This document shows positions 8,035 to 16,760 of a DNA stretch of 64,000 nucleotides, in pieces (the stretch's first letter is position 1; every line of letters begins with the position of its first letter). A program made the position numbers and the translations under genes. The stretch comes from Streptomyces acidiscabies. Its GTDB lineage: Bacteria > Actinomycetota > Actinomycetes > Streptomycetales > Streptomycetaceae. The stretch lies in the NCBI RefSeq assembly GCF_020010905.1, contig NZ_JAGJBY010000002.1, positions 3,038,001 through 3,102,000 on the forward strand, read 5' to 3'. The notes under the pieces were generated by a model. That model worked only from the letters and a program-made list of their open reading frames with translations. It made no database searches and was not told where the DNA came from.

Positions 8035-9237
8035 CTACCGCTCAAACACAACCGCGAGCCCCTGCCCAACACCGATACACAACGTGGCAACCCCAACCCC
8101 CCTCCCCTTCCGAGTCAGTTGATGAGCCACAGTCCCCGCCAACCGAGCCCCAGAAGCTCCCAACGGATGCCCAATGGCAATAGCCCCACCCTGCGGATTA
8201 AGAACCGCCGGATCAAACTCAGGCCACTCAGCCACACACCCCAACACCTGCGCAGCAAACGCCTCGTTCAACTCCAACACATCCAGATCCCCAAACCCCT
8301 TACCAGCCTTACCCAACGCCCGCTGGACAGCCTCAACAGGAGCCAACCCAAAATACTGAGGCGCGATCCCAGCAACCCCCACAGCGGAAACCCGGGCAAG
8401 AGGCTCACGCCCGGTCCGGCGAAGCCCTTCCTCATCCACCAACAACACCGCAGCCGCACCATCATTCAACGGCGAAGCATTTCCAGCGGTAACACTCCCA
8501 CCCTCGGCCCGGAACGACGGCTTCAACTTGGCCATAGCCCCCAGCGAAGCATCCCCCCGCACACACTCATCCACCCCGAAGGCAACATCGCCCCCCTTCC
8601 GCTGAGGAACGGAAACGGAAGCCAACTCAACGTCGAACAACCCTTGTTCCCGAGCAGCCGCAGCTTTCCGATGCGACCCCAACGCGAACTCATCCTGCTG
8701 CTCACGCGTGATCTTATGCTTATCGGCAATCAACTCGGCCGACTCCCCCAGCGGAATGGTCCACTCGGGCGCCATCTTGGGATTGACCATCCGCCACCCC
8801 AGCGTGGTCGAGTACAACTCGGCGTTGCCCGCAGGGAAAGGCCGATCACTCTTGGGCAGCACATACGGCGCCCGAGTCATCGACTCCACCCCACCGGCGA
8901 CAACAACAGACGCGTCCCCGACGGCAATAGCCCGAGCCCCCTGAACCACCGCCTCCAACCCGGACGCACAGAGCCGATTGACGGTCACCCCAGGCACACT
9001 CACCGGCAACCCCGCGAGCAACGCGGCCATCCGCCCGACGTTGCGATTCTCCTCGCCCGCCCCGTTCGCGTTCCCGAAGTACACGTCCTCCACGAGCGCG
9101 GGATCCAACTCAGGCGTACGCCCGAGCAGTTCCCGGATCACATGCGCCCCGAGATCGTCGGGCCGCACACTCGCGAGCCCCCCGTTGTAGCGCCCGAAGG
9201 GCGTACGGACCGCGTCGACGATGTAGACGTCCTTCAT
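8035..9237 (-). CDS. pcaF: PcaF: 3-oxoadipyl-CoA thiolase
   Basis: The 400-residue thiolase cleaves 3-oxoadipyl-CoA with CoA to succinyl-CoA and acetyl-CoA, ending the beta-ketoadipate pathway. The N-terminus KDVYIVDAVRTPFGRYNGG is typical of PcaF. The acylated Cys lies in NRLCASGLEA, followed by LELNEAFAA, GGAIAIGHPLGASGA and the C-terminal second Cys in CIGVGQG. The ATG at 9237 overlaps the pcaJ stop by 4 bp, which fixes the start although the frame is open upstream. Codons in the 3' two thirds (about 8035-9000) are T-ending on the coding strand, unlike pcaI/J. Confidence 0.95.
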   Translation of the reverse strand: MKDVYIVDAVRTPFGRYNGGLASVRPDDLGAHVIRELLGRTPELDPALVEDVYFGNANGAGEENRNVGRMAALLAGLPVSVPGVTVNRLCASGLEAVVQGARAIAVGDASVVVAGGVESMTRAPYVLPKSDRPFPAGNAELYSTTLGWRMVNPKMAPEWTIPLGESAELIADKHKITREQQDEFALGSHRKAAAAREQGLFDVELASVSVPQRKGGDVAFGVDECVRGDASLGAMAKLKPSFRAEGGSVTAGNASPLNDGAAAVLLVDEEGLRRTGREPLARVSAVGVAGIAPQYFGLAPVEAVQRALGKAGKGFGDLDVLELNEAFAAQVLGCVAEWPEFDPAVLNPQGGAIAIGHPLGASGARLAGTVAHQLTRKGRGVGVATLCIGVGQGLAVVFER

Positions 9238-9878
9238 TCCAGACCCTCCGTCACGATCACCTTGGCCTCGGTCTTGGCCGCGATCTCCTCCACGCGCACC
9301 CCGGGAGCCGTCTCGACGAGCACGAGCCCTTCCCCGGTGACGTCGAGCACCCCCAGGTCGGTGATGACCCGGTTCACGCACCCCTTGCCGGTGAGCGGCA
9401 GCGCACACTCGGAGAGGATCTTCGGCGACCCGTCCTTGGCCGTGTGCGTCATGACGACGATGACGGTCCGCGCCCCGTGCACGAGGTCCATCGCCCCGCC
9501 GATCCCGGTGATGAGCTTCCCGGGAATGGCCCAGTTGGCGAGGTCACCACCGGCGGAGACCTGCATCGCCCCCAGCACGGCGACGTCGATGTGCCCGCCC
9601 CGGATCATCCCGAAGGACAGCGCGGAGTCGAAGAAGGAGGCCCCCGGCAGCACGGTGACGGTCTCCTTCCCGGCGTTGATCAGATCCGGGTCGACGTCGT
9701 CCTCGTACGGGTACGGCCCGGTCCCGAGGATGCCGTTCTCGCTCTCCAGGATCACTTCGACCCCGGCGGGAAGGTAGTTCGGGATGAGCGTCGGCAGCCC
9801 GATGCCGAGATTGACGTACTGCCCGTCGCGCAGCTCGCGCGCCGCCCGCGCGGCCATCTCCTCGCGTGTCCAGGCCAT
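9234..9878 (-). CDS. pcaJ: PcaJ: 3-oxoadipate CoA-transferase beta subunit
   Basis: The 214-residue subunit B of succinyl-CoA:3-oxoadipate CoA-transferase activates 3-oxoadipate for thiolysis. It has the subunit B motifs NLGIGLPTLIPNYLP, then ESENGILG, with the Glu that forms the glutamyl-CoA intermediate, and the GGAMDLVHGARTVIV segment. The ATG at 9878 overlaps the pcaI stop by 1 nt (TGATG). The frame is open to 10235 inside pcaI, but the family start is at 9878. Confidence 0.95.
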   Translation of the reverse strand: MAWTREEMAARAARELRDGQYVNLGIGLPTLIPNYLPAGVEVILESENGILGTGPYPYEDDVDPDLINAGKETVTVLPGASFFDSALSFGMIRGGHIDVAVLGAMQVSAGGDLANWAIPGKLITGIGGAMDLVHGARTVIVVMTHTAKDGSPKILSECALPLTGKGCVNRVITDLGVLDVTGEGLVLVETAPGVRVEEIAAKTEAKVIVTEGLE

Positions 9879-10633
9879 CAGCTGCTCACCGTCCGCTGCT
9901 CGATCTTCTTGTCGGCGGCCTGCGAAGGGGTCAGCGCGATCACGCGCTGGACGAAGATCCCCGGCAGATGCACGGCGTCGGGGCCGATCTCGCCGGGCTC
10001 CACCAGCTCCTCCACCTCGGCGATCGTGACCCGCCCGGCCATCGCCGCGAGGGGGTTGAAGTTCCGCGCCGACTTGTTGAAGACGAGGTTCCCGTGCCGG
10101 TCGCCCTTCGCCGCCCGGACCAGCGCGAAGTCGGTCCGGATGCCGCGCTCCAGGACGTACTCCACCCCGTCGAACTCCCGCACCTCCTTCGGTGGCGAGG
10201 CCACGGCGACGCCGCCCGCACCGTCGTACCGCCACGGCAGCCCGCCGTCCGCGACCTGCGTGCCCACCCCGGCCGGGGTGAAGAAGGCCGGGATTCCCGC
10301 ACCTCCCGCGCGCAGGCGCTCCGCCAGCGTGCCCTGGGGGATCAGCTCGACCTCCAGCTCACCGGCGAGGTACTGGCGCGCGAACTCCTTGTTGGCCCCG
10401 ATGTAGGACCCGGTGACCCGCGCGATCCGCCCGGCCGCGAGCAGCACCGCGAGGCCGGACTCCATCGCACCGCAGTTGTTGGAGACCACCGACAATCCGC
10501 CCGACCCGCGCGCGAACAGCGCGTCGATCAGCACGGTCGGCACACCGCTCAGTCCGAACCCGCCCACCGCGAGCGACGCGCCGTCGGGTACATCGGCCAC
10601 CGCCTCCCGGGCCGTGGCGACCACCTTGTCCAT
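9878..10633 (-). CDS. pcaI: PcaI: 3-oxoadipate CoA-transferase alpha subunit
   Basis: The 251-residue subunit A starts MDKVVATAREAVADVPDGAS and carries the family motif GGFGLSGVPTVLIDAL. It is the first gene of the pcaIJFHGBL operon, transcribed leftward from the 194 bp gap shared with the MarR-type repressor. A perfect palindrome (GCTCAG-CGCA-CTGAGC, 10658-10673) sits 25-40 nt before its ATG. Upstream codons to 10675 are in frame, but the ATG at 10633 fits the family. Confidence 0.95.
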   Translation of the reverse strand: MDKVVATAREAVADVPDGASLAVGGFGLSGVPTVLIDALFARGSGGLSVVSNNCGAMESGLAVLLAAGRIARVTGSYIGANKEFARQYLAGELEVELIPQGTLAERLRAGGAGIPAFFTPAGVGTQVADGGLPWRYDGAGGVAVASPPKEVREFDGVEYVLERGIRTDFALVRAAKGDRHGNLVFNKSARNFNPLAAMAGRVTIAEVEELVEPGEIGPDAVHLPGIFVQRVIALTPSQAADKKIEQRTVSS

Positions 10634-10654
10634 CCGTCGAGCCCCATCTCTCCC

Positions 10655-10676
10655 ATTGCTCAGCGCACTGAGCATT
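10655..10676. promoter_or_regulatory. Candidate PcaV operator near pcaI
   Basis: A perfect inverted repeat GCTCAG-CGCA-CTGAGC occupies 10658-10673. Read on the minus strand, the 22 bp segment matches the second site at 10788-10809 at about 14 of 22 positions, sharing TCAGTGC. Its location downstream of the expected pcaI promoter would block the operon. Confidence 0.6.
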
Positions 10677-10787
10677 TCAGCGAGGATGTCCTCACGCTCC
10701 CACCGTGACGGCCGACCGTCAAGACTCTTGCATTGAAGCAGGTAGGACGTGTGCGGAGAGTAAAGACAGCGAGTGGACCGTGCAGGT

Positions 10788-10809
10788 ATCGTTCAGTGCA
10801 CCAACGAAT
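10788..10809. promoter_or_regulatory. Second candidate PcaV operator, near pcaV
   Basis: This 22 bp segment (ATCGTTCAGTGC then ACCAACGAAT) resembles the reverse complement of the site at 10655-10676. It ends 18 nt before the pcaV ATG, consistent with autoregulation by the divergent MarR protein. Confidence 0.5.
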
Positions 10810-10827
10810 TCGACGAGGGGAGCGTCC

Positions 10828-11319
10828 ATGGGCGCGGTGGACCTCACCACTCATCCCGGGCACCTGGCCCGGCGGCTCCAGCAGGCCCACTACCTGCTGT
10901 GGAACACGATGGTCTCGGAGGAGACCACCTCCCCGCAGTTCGCCGTCCTGAACACGCTCGTCGACGAACCCGGCCTCGACCAGCGGACGGTGGGGGAGCG
11001 GGTGGGGCTCGACCGGTCGACGATCGCCGAGGTGATCAGCCGGCTGAGCAGGCGCGGACTCATCGACAAGGTCCGCGACCCGCAGGACGGCCGCCGCTCC
11101 CTGCTGCGGCCGACCGAGGAGGGCGTCCGCGTCCACCGCAAGCTGACTGTCCGTACGGCGCGCATGAACCAGGTCTTCCTCGCGCCCCTGTCGGTCACCG
11201 AACAGGCCCTGTTCTTCGCGCTCGTCCAGCGGCTCGCCGACGCGGCGGAGAACCTGCGCCACCCCGGCGAACCGGCGTACGCGCGCGAGACCGCCCCCGA
11301 CCCGCAGACCGCCCGCTGA
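10828..11319 (+). CDS. pcaV: PcaV-like MarR-family repressor of the pca operon
   Basis: The 163-residue winged-helix protein has the MarR layout: an N-terminal dimer helix (HPGHLARRLQQAHYLLWN), recognition helix DRSTIAEVISRLSRRGLI, and the wing DPQDGRRSLLRPTEEG. Arg15, which in S. coelicolor PcaV was reported to bind protocatechuate, is conserved. The divergent position beside pcaI matches PcaV, which releases its operators when protocatechuate binds. GAGGGGAG 6-13 nt upstream supports the ATG at 10828 rather than the longer open frame from 10705. Its 3' end lies 3 nt from the convergent DUF3048 gene. Confidence 0.9.
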   Translation: MGAVDLTTHPGHLARRLQQAHYLLWNTMVSEETTSPQFAVLNTLVDEPGLDQRTVGERVGLDRSTIAEVISRLSRRGLIDKVRDPQDGRRSLLRPTEEGVRVHRKLTVRTARMNQVFLAPLSVTEQALFFALVQRLADAAENLRHPGEPAYARETAPDPQTAR

Positions 11320-11322
11320 CCC

Positions 11323-12288
11323 TCAGGACGCCCGCGCGAACACCACCCACACCTGCCCGCGCGCGAAGTTCACGCCCTTCCCGTCCCGCGTGGTGAACCG
11401 CGTCCCGTCCGCCGCCCTAGCCCGCTTCCAGACGACGTCGTACGACCGCCCGCCGCGCAGCACGGTCGCCCGCCCGGAGCCGACGGTCTGCGGATACGGC
11501 GTGTGGTTGCCCAGGACGTCGTGGAAGCGGCTCCTGCGGACCTTCACGTACTGCACGACGACCGTCGCCGGAGCCACCCGCCGGGCCGCCGCCCCGTCCA
11601 TCCGCACCAGCCAGCGCGCCCGGCCCGCCGACCAGGTGAACGTGAACCGCGCCGCCGGATAGCGCACCGTACGGGAGTTCACCGCCCGCCCTCCCGCGGG
11701 CGCGGGCCCGAAGCGGAACCCGGTCGCCTCCAGCGCGCCGGCCCCCGGCGCAGAGCGCACCAGCCGGTCGGGGCGCAGATAGAGGTTGTGGGGCGCCGGT
11801 TTCGCGCGGCCCCGGTAGTACGCGCCGGACACCTCACCGGGCTCGATCGCCCTGAGCGGCGCCCTGTCGATCAGCGGGTGCAGCTTGCGCTGGGCGCCCG
11901 AGAACGCGAGCACCGGCCGGTCGAACTGGCGCAGCAGCTCCAGGTCCGACTGGCGCGCGCTGCGGACCGGTCCGACGGCCTGGGGGAGCTTCGTCGCGTA
12001 CACCGCCATCAGGCGGCTCATCCCGCCCTCGACCGGCTCGACGTACACGACGTCCGCCGCGTCGAGGCCAGTGTGGGGGCGGGCGGCGCGCGCGTTGTCG
12101 ATCTTCACGGCGAGGACGGGGCCCGTGCGCGTACGGGGCTTCAGGGCGCCGTTCACCGCGTCGTCGCCCGCGCGCGGGGTGATCGTACAGCCCGCCGCCA
12201 GAGCCGTCGTGAGGGTCGCGGTCAGCAGGAGCGCGGCTGTGCGGGCCGTACCTGTCAGATTCGGTCGTGCGATGTTCACGGGTGCCAC
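11323..12288 (-). CDS. DUF3048 domain lipoprotein (YerB-like)
   Basis: The product has 321 residues. A signal peptide with lipobox LAAGC near residue 33 predicts a membrane-anchored lipoprotein. The rest is the two-part DUF3048 fold: an N-terminal half with KIDNARAARPHTGLDAADVVYVEPVEGGMSR and a C-terminal beta-domain with WSAGRARWLVRMDGAA and GNHTPYPQTVGSGRATVLRGG. YerB-type proteins have no proven reaction known to me. The start is GTG at 12288, or GTG at 12279 nine bases later. It converges on pcaV with almost no gap. Confidence 0.85.
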   Translation of the reverse strand: MAPVNIARPNLTGTARTAALLLTATLTTALAAGCTITPRAGDDAVNGALKPRTRTGPVLAVKIDNARAARPHTGLDAADVVYVEPVEGGMSRLMAVYATKLPQAVGPVRSARQSDLELLRQFDRPVLAFSGAQRKLHPLIDRAPLRAIEPGEVSGAYYRGRAKPAPHNLYLRPDRLVRSAPGAGALEATGFRFGPAPAGGRAVNSRTVRYPAARFTFTWSAGRARWLVRMDGAAARRVAPATVVVQYVKVRRSRFHDVLGNHTPYPQTVGSGRATVLRGGRSYDVVWKRARAADGTRFTTRDGKGVNFARGQVWVVFARAS

Positions 12289-12374
12289 CAGTCCGTATCC
12301 CTAAGAGGTGCGCCGAAGAGGTCGCTGGTGGCCATACCCGATCAAAAGCGATCAGGCTCGATCTGTTGCGCCGT

Positions 12375-13448
12375 TCAGGTGGCGGGCGTCCCCAGGATCT
12401 CCCCGAGGTCGTACCGGACCGGCTCCTCCAGCTGCGCGTACGTACAGCTCTCCGGCGTCCTGTCCGGGCGCCAGCGGCGGAAGCGGGCCGTGTGGCGGAA
12501 GCGGACGCCGTTCTCCATGTGGTCGTACGCCACCTCCGCGACCCGCTCGGGCCGTACCGGCACCCAGGAGAGGTCCTTCTTCCCCGACCAGCGGCTCGGC
12601 GCCCCCGGCAGTCTGGCCGCCTCGTGCGCCGCCGCGTCCCCCCAGGCCGCCCACGGATGCGCCGAGGCGTCCGCCATCCGCAGCGGCTCCAGCTCCTCGA
12701 CCAGCTCCGCGCGCCGGGCCATCGTGAACGACGCCGACACGCCCACGTGCTGGAGGGTGCCCTCACCGTCGTACAGGCCCAGCAGCAGCGAACCCACCAC
12801 CGGGCCGCTCTTGTGGAAGCGGTACCCGGCGACGACCGCGTCCGCCGTGCGCTCGTGCTTGATCTTGAACATCGCGCGCTCGTCCTGGAGGTACGGCAGC
12901 GCGAGGGGCTTCGCGATCACGCCGTCCAGTCCGGCGCCCTCGTACTGCTCGAACCAGCGCGCGGCCACCGCCGTGTCGGTCGTCGCCGGGGCCAGGTGGA
13001 CGGGCGCGGGCACGCCGTCCAGCGCGCGTTCCAGGAGGGCGCGGCGGTCGCTGAGGGGGACGTCCAGGAGGGCCGTGTCGGCGAGCGCGAGCAGGTCGAA
13101 GGCGATGAACGACGCCGGGGTGCGCTCGGCGAGCGTGCGGACCCGGGAGGCCGCCGGGTGGATGCGCTCGGTCAGCGCGTCGAAGTCCAGCCGCCCGTCC
13201 CGCGCGATCACGATCTCCCCGTCCAGCACGCACCGCTCGGGCAACCGCTCCTTGAGCGCCGCCACCAGCTCGGGGAAATACCTGGTCAACGGCTTCGTCG
13301 TCCGGCTGCCCAGCTCGGCGGCGTCCCCGTCGCGGAACACGATCGCGCGGAAACCGTCCCACTTCGCCTCGTACTGCATGCCCGGCGGGATCTTCGCCAC
13401 CGACTTGGCGAGCATGGGCTTCACGGGAGGCATCACCGGCAGATCCAT
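12375..13448 (-). CDS. ligC: ATP-dependent DNA ligase (LigC-type, NHEJ-associated)
   Basis: The 357-residue enzyme has the covalent nucleotidyltransferase motif EAKWDGFRA (Lys29 is adenylated), then motif III/IV (FIAFDLLAL, EGAGLDGVIAKPL), motif V (FKIKHERTADAVV) and an OB-fold C-terminus (FRHTARFRRWRPDRTPESC). It seals nicks in duplex DNA. It is divergent from the LigD-type polymerase at 13513, separated by 64 bp, so the two activities fused in LigD of other bacteria are separate genes here. No ku gene is in the window. Gene symbol by family resemblance. Confidence 0.9.
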   Translation of the reverse strand: MDLPVMPPVKPMLAKSVAKIPPGMQYEAKWDGFRAIVFRDGDAAELGSRTTKPLTRYFPELVAALKERLPERCVLDGEIVIARDGRLDFDALTERIHPAASRVRTLAERTPASFIAFDLLALADTALLDVPLSDRRALLERALDGVPAPVHLAPATTDTAVAARWFEQYEGAGLDGVIAKPLALPYLQDERAMFKIKHERTADAVVAGYRFHKSGPVVGSLLLGLYDGEGTLQHVGVSASFTMARRAELVEELEPLRMADASAHPWAAWGDAAAHEAARLPGAPSRWSGKKDLSWVPVRPERVAEVAYDHMENGVRFRHTARFRRWRPDRTPESCTYAQLEEPVRYDLGEILGTPAT

Positions 13449-13500
13449 GGGGGAATTCTGCTCTTATGTGACAGAAAATGCCTGATATGTGAGGTTCGCC

Positions 13501-13506
13501 TACCGT
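13501..13506 (+). promoter_or_regulatory. -10 box, leaderless-type promoter of the LigD-like polymerase
   Basis: TACCGT ends 6 nt before the ATG at 13513 and no Shine-Dalgarno is present, so the message is probably leaderless. Confidence 0.5.
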
Positions 13507-13512
13507 GGCCCC

Positions 13513-14523
13513 ATGGGCGATGCGGTCGAGCTGGAAGCGGGCGGACGGACGGTACGGCTGTCCAGTCCCGACAAGATGTTCTTCCCGGAGCGCGGATTCA
13601 CGAAGCTGGACCTCGCCCGGTACTACCAGGCGGTCGCCCCCGGCATCCTGCGCGCCCTGCGCGAGCGCCCCACCACCCTGGAGCGCTACCCCGACGGCGT
13701 GACCGGCGAGAACTTCTTCCAGAAGCGCGCCCCCAAGAACATGCCCGACTGGATCCCCACCGCCCACATCGCCTTCCCCAGCGGACGCAGCGCCGACGAG
13801 ATGTGCCCCACCGAGGAGGCCGCCGTCCTGTGGGCCGCGCAGTACGGCACCCTCACCTTCCACCCCTGGCCCGTCCGCCGCGCCGACGTCGACCACCCCG
13901 ACGAACTCCGCATCGACCTCGACCCCCAGCCCGGCACCGACTACGACGACGCGGTCCGCGCGGCCCACGAACTGCGCGCCGTGCTCGACGAGTTCGGCGG
14001 GCTGCGGGGCTGGCCGAAGACCTCCGGCGGGCGCGGACTGCACGTGTTCGTCCCCATCGAACCCCGGTGGACGTTCACCGAGGTGCGGCGCGCGGCGATC
14101 GCGGTCGGGCGGGAGATGGAACGCCGGATGCCGGACGCCGTAACCATCAAGTGGTGGAAGGAGGAAAGGGGGGAAAAGATTTTTCTTGACTACAACCAGA
14201 CCGCCCGCGACCGCACCATCGCCTCCGCCTACTCCGTACGTCCCCACCCGCACGCCCCCGTCTCCGCCCCCCTGCGCTGGGACGAGCTGGACGACGCACA
14301 CCCCCGGGACTTCGACCTCGCGACCATGCCCGCGCGCTTCGCCGAACTCGGCGACGTGCACGCGGACATGGACGATCACGCGTACTCGCTGGACGCGCTG
14401 CTGGAGCTGGCGCGCCGGGACGAGCACGAGCACGGGCTCGGCGATCTGCCGTACCCGCCCGAGTACCCCAAGATGCCGGGGGAACCCAAGCGGGTACAGC
14501 CGAGCCGAGCCCGCGCTGACTAA
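13513..14523 (+). CDS. LigD-type polymerase domain protein (AEP primase-polymerase)
   Basis: The 336-residue stand-alone polymerase of the archaeo-eukaryotic primase family fills gaps during end joining. It shows ENFFQKRAPKNMPDW near the N-terminus, the metal-binding DELRIDLDPQPG (DxD), the SGGRGLHVFVPI motif, and the conserved WKEERGEKIFLDYNQ. The start is ATG at 13513, 6 nt after a -10 box; a start 24 nt earlier is possible. Around 14155-14190 the codons become abruptly AT-rich (ATT TTT CTT, GAA AGG GGG GAA AAG), unlike the rest of the gene. It pairs with the divergent DNA ligase. Confidence 0.9.
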   Translation: MGDAVELEAGGRTVRLSSPDKMFFPERGFTKLDLARYYQAVAPGILRALRERPTTLERYPDGVTGENFFQKRAPKNMPDWIPTAHIAFPSGRSADEMCPTEEAAVLWAAQYGTLTFHPWPVRRADVDHPDELRIDLDPQPGTDYDDAVRAAHELRAVLDEFGGLRGWPKTSGGRGLHVFVPIEPRWTFTEVRRAAIAVGREMERRMPDAVTIKWWKEERGEKIFLDYNQTARDRTIASAYSVRPHPHAPVSAPLRWDELDDAHPRDFDLATMPARFAELGDVHADMDDHAYSLDALLELARRDEHEHGLGDLPYPPEYPKMPGEPKRVQPSRARAD

Positions 14524-14558
14524 CGGCGCTTGGCCGCAGGGGAGTTGAGGCAGCTGGG

Positions 14559-16760
14559 CTACAACTCCTTGATCCTGACGTCCCGGTACGACACGACGTC
14601 CGTCACGCTGTGGACCTGGAGCCCGATGTACCCGGCCGCGTACCGCCGCCCGTCGGTCCCCGGATCGTCGCTGCGCGGCGGCTCGAAGACCTGACCGCCG
14701 ATGTTGTCGAACTCGTTGATCAGCACGCCGTTGCGGAACACCGAGTAGTGCTGGTCGACCACCCGGATCTCGTAGTCGTTCCAGGTCCCCTTCTGCGTGA
14801 CCTGCGCCCCGGCGAGCCCGACCCGGTCGAAGCCGTACACCGACCCGGTCTTGTACATGTCGCCGGTGGGCGAGTCGAACACCTGCACCTCGTGCCCGTA
14901 CTTGATGGCCGCCCACTCCGGACGCGGCTCCTCGGGGTGGTCGTGGACCCACGGGAACCGCACGAACACACCGGAGTTGGCGTTCCCGGTGCCCGGCGCG
15001 TCGTCACGCCACTGGAGGCGCAGCGAGAAGTCGCCGTACGTGCGCTGCGGGAACCACAGCATGCCGAGGCCCGCACGTGTCGTGCCGCTGGTGATCGAGC
15101 CGTCCGCGTTCAGCGCGAACGAACCGCCGCCCACCTGCTGCCACTTGGCGAACGATCCGGCCGTCCCGTCCATGATCGTGCGGTAGCCCTCGGTCTGGCC
15201 GGGCGTGCCGATCCCGGACTCCCGGGCCGCCGCGTCGATCGCGTCGTACTCGCGCTCGTCGACGACGCCGTCCCTGAACAGCCCGTCCAGGACGGTCTTC
15301 ACGTGCTTGAGGAACAGCGCGTGGGACGTCCACTCCTTCTCGTCCTCGATCAACTCGTTGATCCTGCACCGGCTGTTGGTGAGCCGGTTGGGTACGCCGG
15401 AGTCGACCGTCCCGACGATCACGGTCAACCGCTCGTCGAACTCGGGGCAGTTGGGCGCCGGGACCTGGCTCCCCACGACCGTGAAGGTGACGTTCCGCGC
15501 GGCCGACGTGTTCCCGGCCCGGTCCGTCGCCCGGTAGGCGAGCGTGTGCGTGCCCGCCCGGTCGACGACCACGGGTGCCCCGTACGCCAGATAGGGCCCG
15601 GCGTCGATGGAGTACTCGATCCGGTCGACCCCCGAACCGCCCGCGTCCGTCGCGCTCACGGTGGCACGCGCCGAACCGACGTACGCGCCGTCGGAGTTGC
15701 GCGTCCCGGCGACGGCCACACCGGTCACCGGCGGGACGGTGTCGGGAGCAGGGGCCGCAACTACCGTGAACTGCACGGACTTTGCCGCCGAGGCGTTGCC
15801 CGCCTTGTCGGTGGCCCGGTAGCGGACCGTGTGCGCGCCGAGCTGGTGCACCATCACGGGCGCGGTGTACGGCTGCCAACTCCCGTCGTTCACCGCGTAT
15901 TCGATGGTGTTGACGCCCGAACCGGTGTCGGACGCCGTGACGGTGACGGTCGCCATGTCGATGTACGTGCCGTCGGGCCGCTGTTCACCGCTGACCGTCG
16001 CCGAGGTCTCCGGCGCGGTCGTGTCGTCGCTCTGCGGCGCGACGACCGTGAACCGGACGCTCTTCTCGGCCGACACGTTCCCGGCCTTGTCGAACGCCCG
16101 GTAGCGACCGCTGTACTGGCCCACCTGGTCGACGACGACCGGCGCGGTGTACGGCCGCCAGACGTCCTCGTCGCCGATCGCGTACTCGATCCGGTCGACG
16201 CCCGAGCCCGCGTCGGTCGCGGTGAGGGCGACGCTCGCCGAACCGACGTACTCGCCCTGGGCGTTCTGCGTGCCGGACACAACAGCGCTGGTCTCAGGGG
16301 CCGTTGTGTCCTCCCCGGTGCCCTCGGTGACGACGAGGATGCCCTGCATCTGGCCGTGGCCCGGGATCGTGCAGTGGTAGAAGTAGCGGCCCGGGGTGAG
16401 GGTCACCTCGGCGGTGTGCCGACCGCCCCCGTCGTCGAACGGGTTGGCCAGGATGTTGAGCTGGACGTCACTGTTGAACTCGGGGTCGCTCGTCACGAAC
16501 GTCAGCGTGTGCGGCATCCCCGTCGTGTTGCCGGTCGCCGCGCTGTTCTCGAAGACGATCGTCGCCTTGCCGGCCACGGCGGTCTTCGGCGCCGAGACGT
16601 ACTTCGTGATGTCGTCACCGGCCGTCCAGGTCAACACCTGCTCCTGCACGGCCTGTTGACGCGCGCTGCTGGGCAGGGCCTGGACCCCCAGCACCATCAG
16701 TACGGCCGCCAGCAGGGCCGTCCAGAGGCGTTGGCGTTGTCGTTGTTGTTTCACCGTCAC
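14559..16760 (-). CDS. Secreted cupredoxin / Ig-like repeat / DUF1080 multidomain protein
   Basis: About 733 residues in order: a signal peptide (RLWTALLAAVLMVLG); a cupredoxin domain at about 40-150 with type-1 copper ligand candidates (His in MPHTL, Cys in YFYHC, His in IPGHGQM, then Met); three Ig-like repeats of about 95 residues, each with GSGV..IEY and a YRA(T/F)DxAGN signature; a Cys-containing linker; and a C-terminal 3-keto-disaccharide hydrolase/DUF1080 beta-jelly roll (GMLWFPQRTYGDFSLRLQW, NSGVFVRFPWVHD). It probably acts outside the cell as an electron carrier attached to a carbohydrate-directed domain. The GTG at 16760 overlaps the stop of the upstream PQQ dehydrogenase; GTG at 16754 or 16763 is also possible. 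Confidence 0.85.
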   Translation of the reverse strand: MTVKQQRQRQRLWTALLAAVLMVLGVQALPSSARQQAVQEQVLTWTAGDDITKYVSAPKTAVAGKATIVFENSAATGNTTGMPHTLTFVTSDPEFNSDVQLNILANPFDDGGGRHTAEVTLTPGRYFYHCTIPGHGQMQGILVVTEGTGEDTTAPETSAVVSGTQNAQGEYVGSASVALTATDAGSGVDRIEYAIGDEDVWRPYTAPVVVDQVGQYSGRYRAFDKAGNVSAEKSVRFTVVAPQSDDTTAPETSATVSGEQRPDGTYIDMATVTVTASDTGSGVNTIEYAVNDGSWQPYTAPVMVHQLGAHTVRYRATDKAGNASAAKSVQFTVVAAPAPDTVPPVTGVAVAGTRNSDGAYVGSARATVSATDAGGSGVDRIEYSIDAGPYLAYGAPVVVDRAGTHTLAYRATDRAGNTSAARNVTFTVVGSQVPAPNCPEFDERLTVIVGTVDSGVPNRLTNSRCRINELIEDEKEWTSHALFLKHVKTVLDGLFRDGVVDEREYDAIDAAARESGIGTPGQTEGYRTIMDGTAGSFAKWQQVGGGSFALNADGSITSGTTRAGLGMLWFPQRTYGDFSLRLQWRDDAPGTGNANSGVFVRFPWVHDHPEEPRPEWAAIKYGHEVQVFDSPTGDMYKTGSVYGFDRVGLAGAQVTQKGTWNDYEIRVVDQHYSVFRNGVLINEFDNIGGQVFEPPRSDDPGTDGRRYAAGYIGLQVHSVTDVVSYRDVRIKEL

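Noticed and set aside
7258..9777. Very long plus-strand open frame (839 codons) across the pca genes
   Set aside because: It is antisense to pcaH, pcaF and pcaJ, all of which have full family motifs and operon overlaps. The plus-strand translation is low-complexity and resembles no family; the openness is a by-product of GC-rich codons.
13449..13512. Start of the LigD-type polymerase at 13489
   Set aside because: The extra eight residues overlap the likely -10 box TACCGT, so the ATG at 13513 is preferred.
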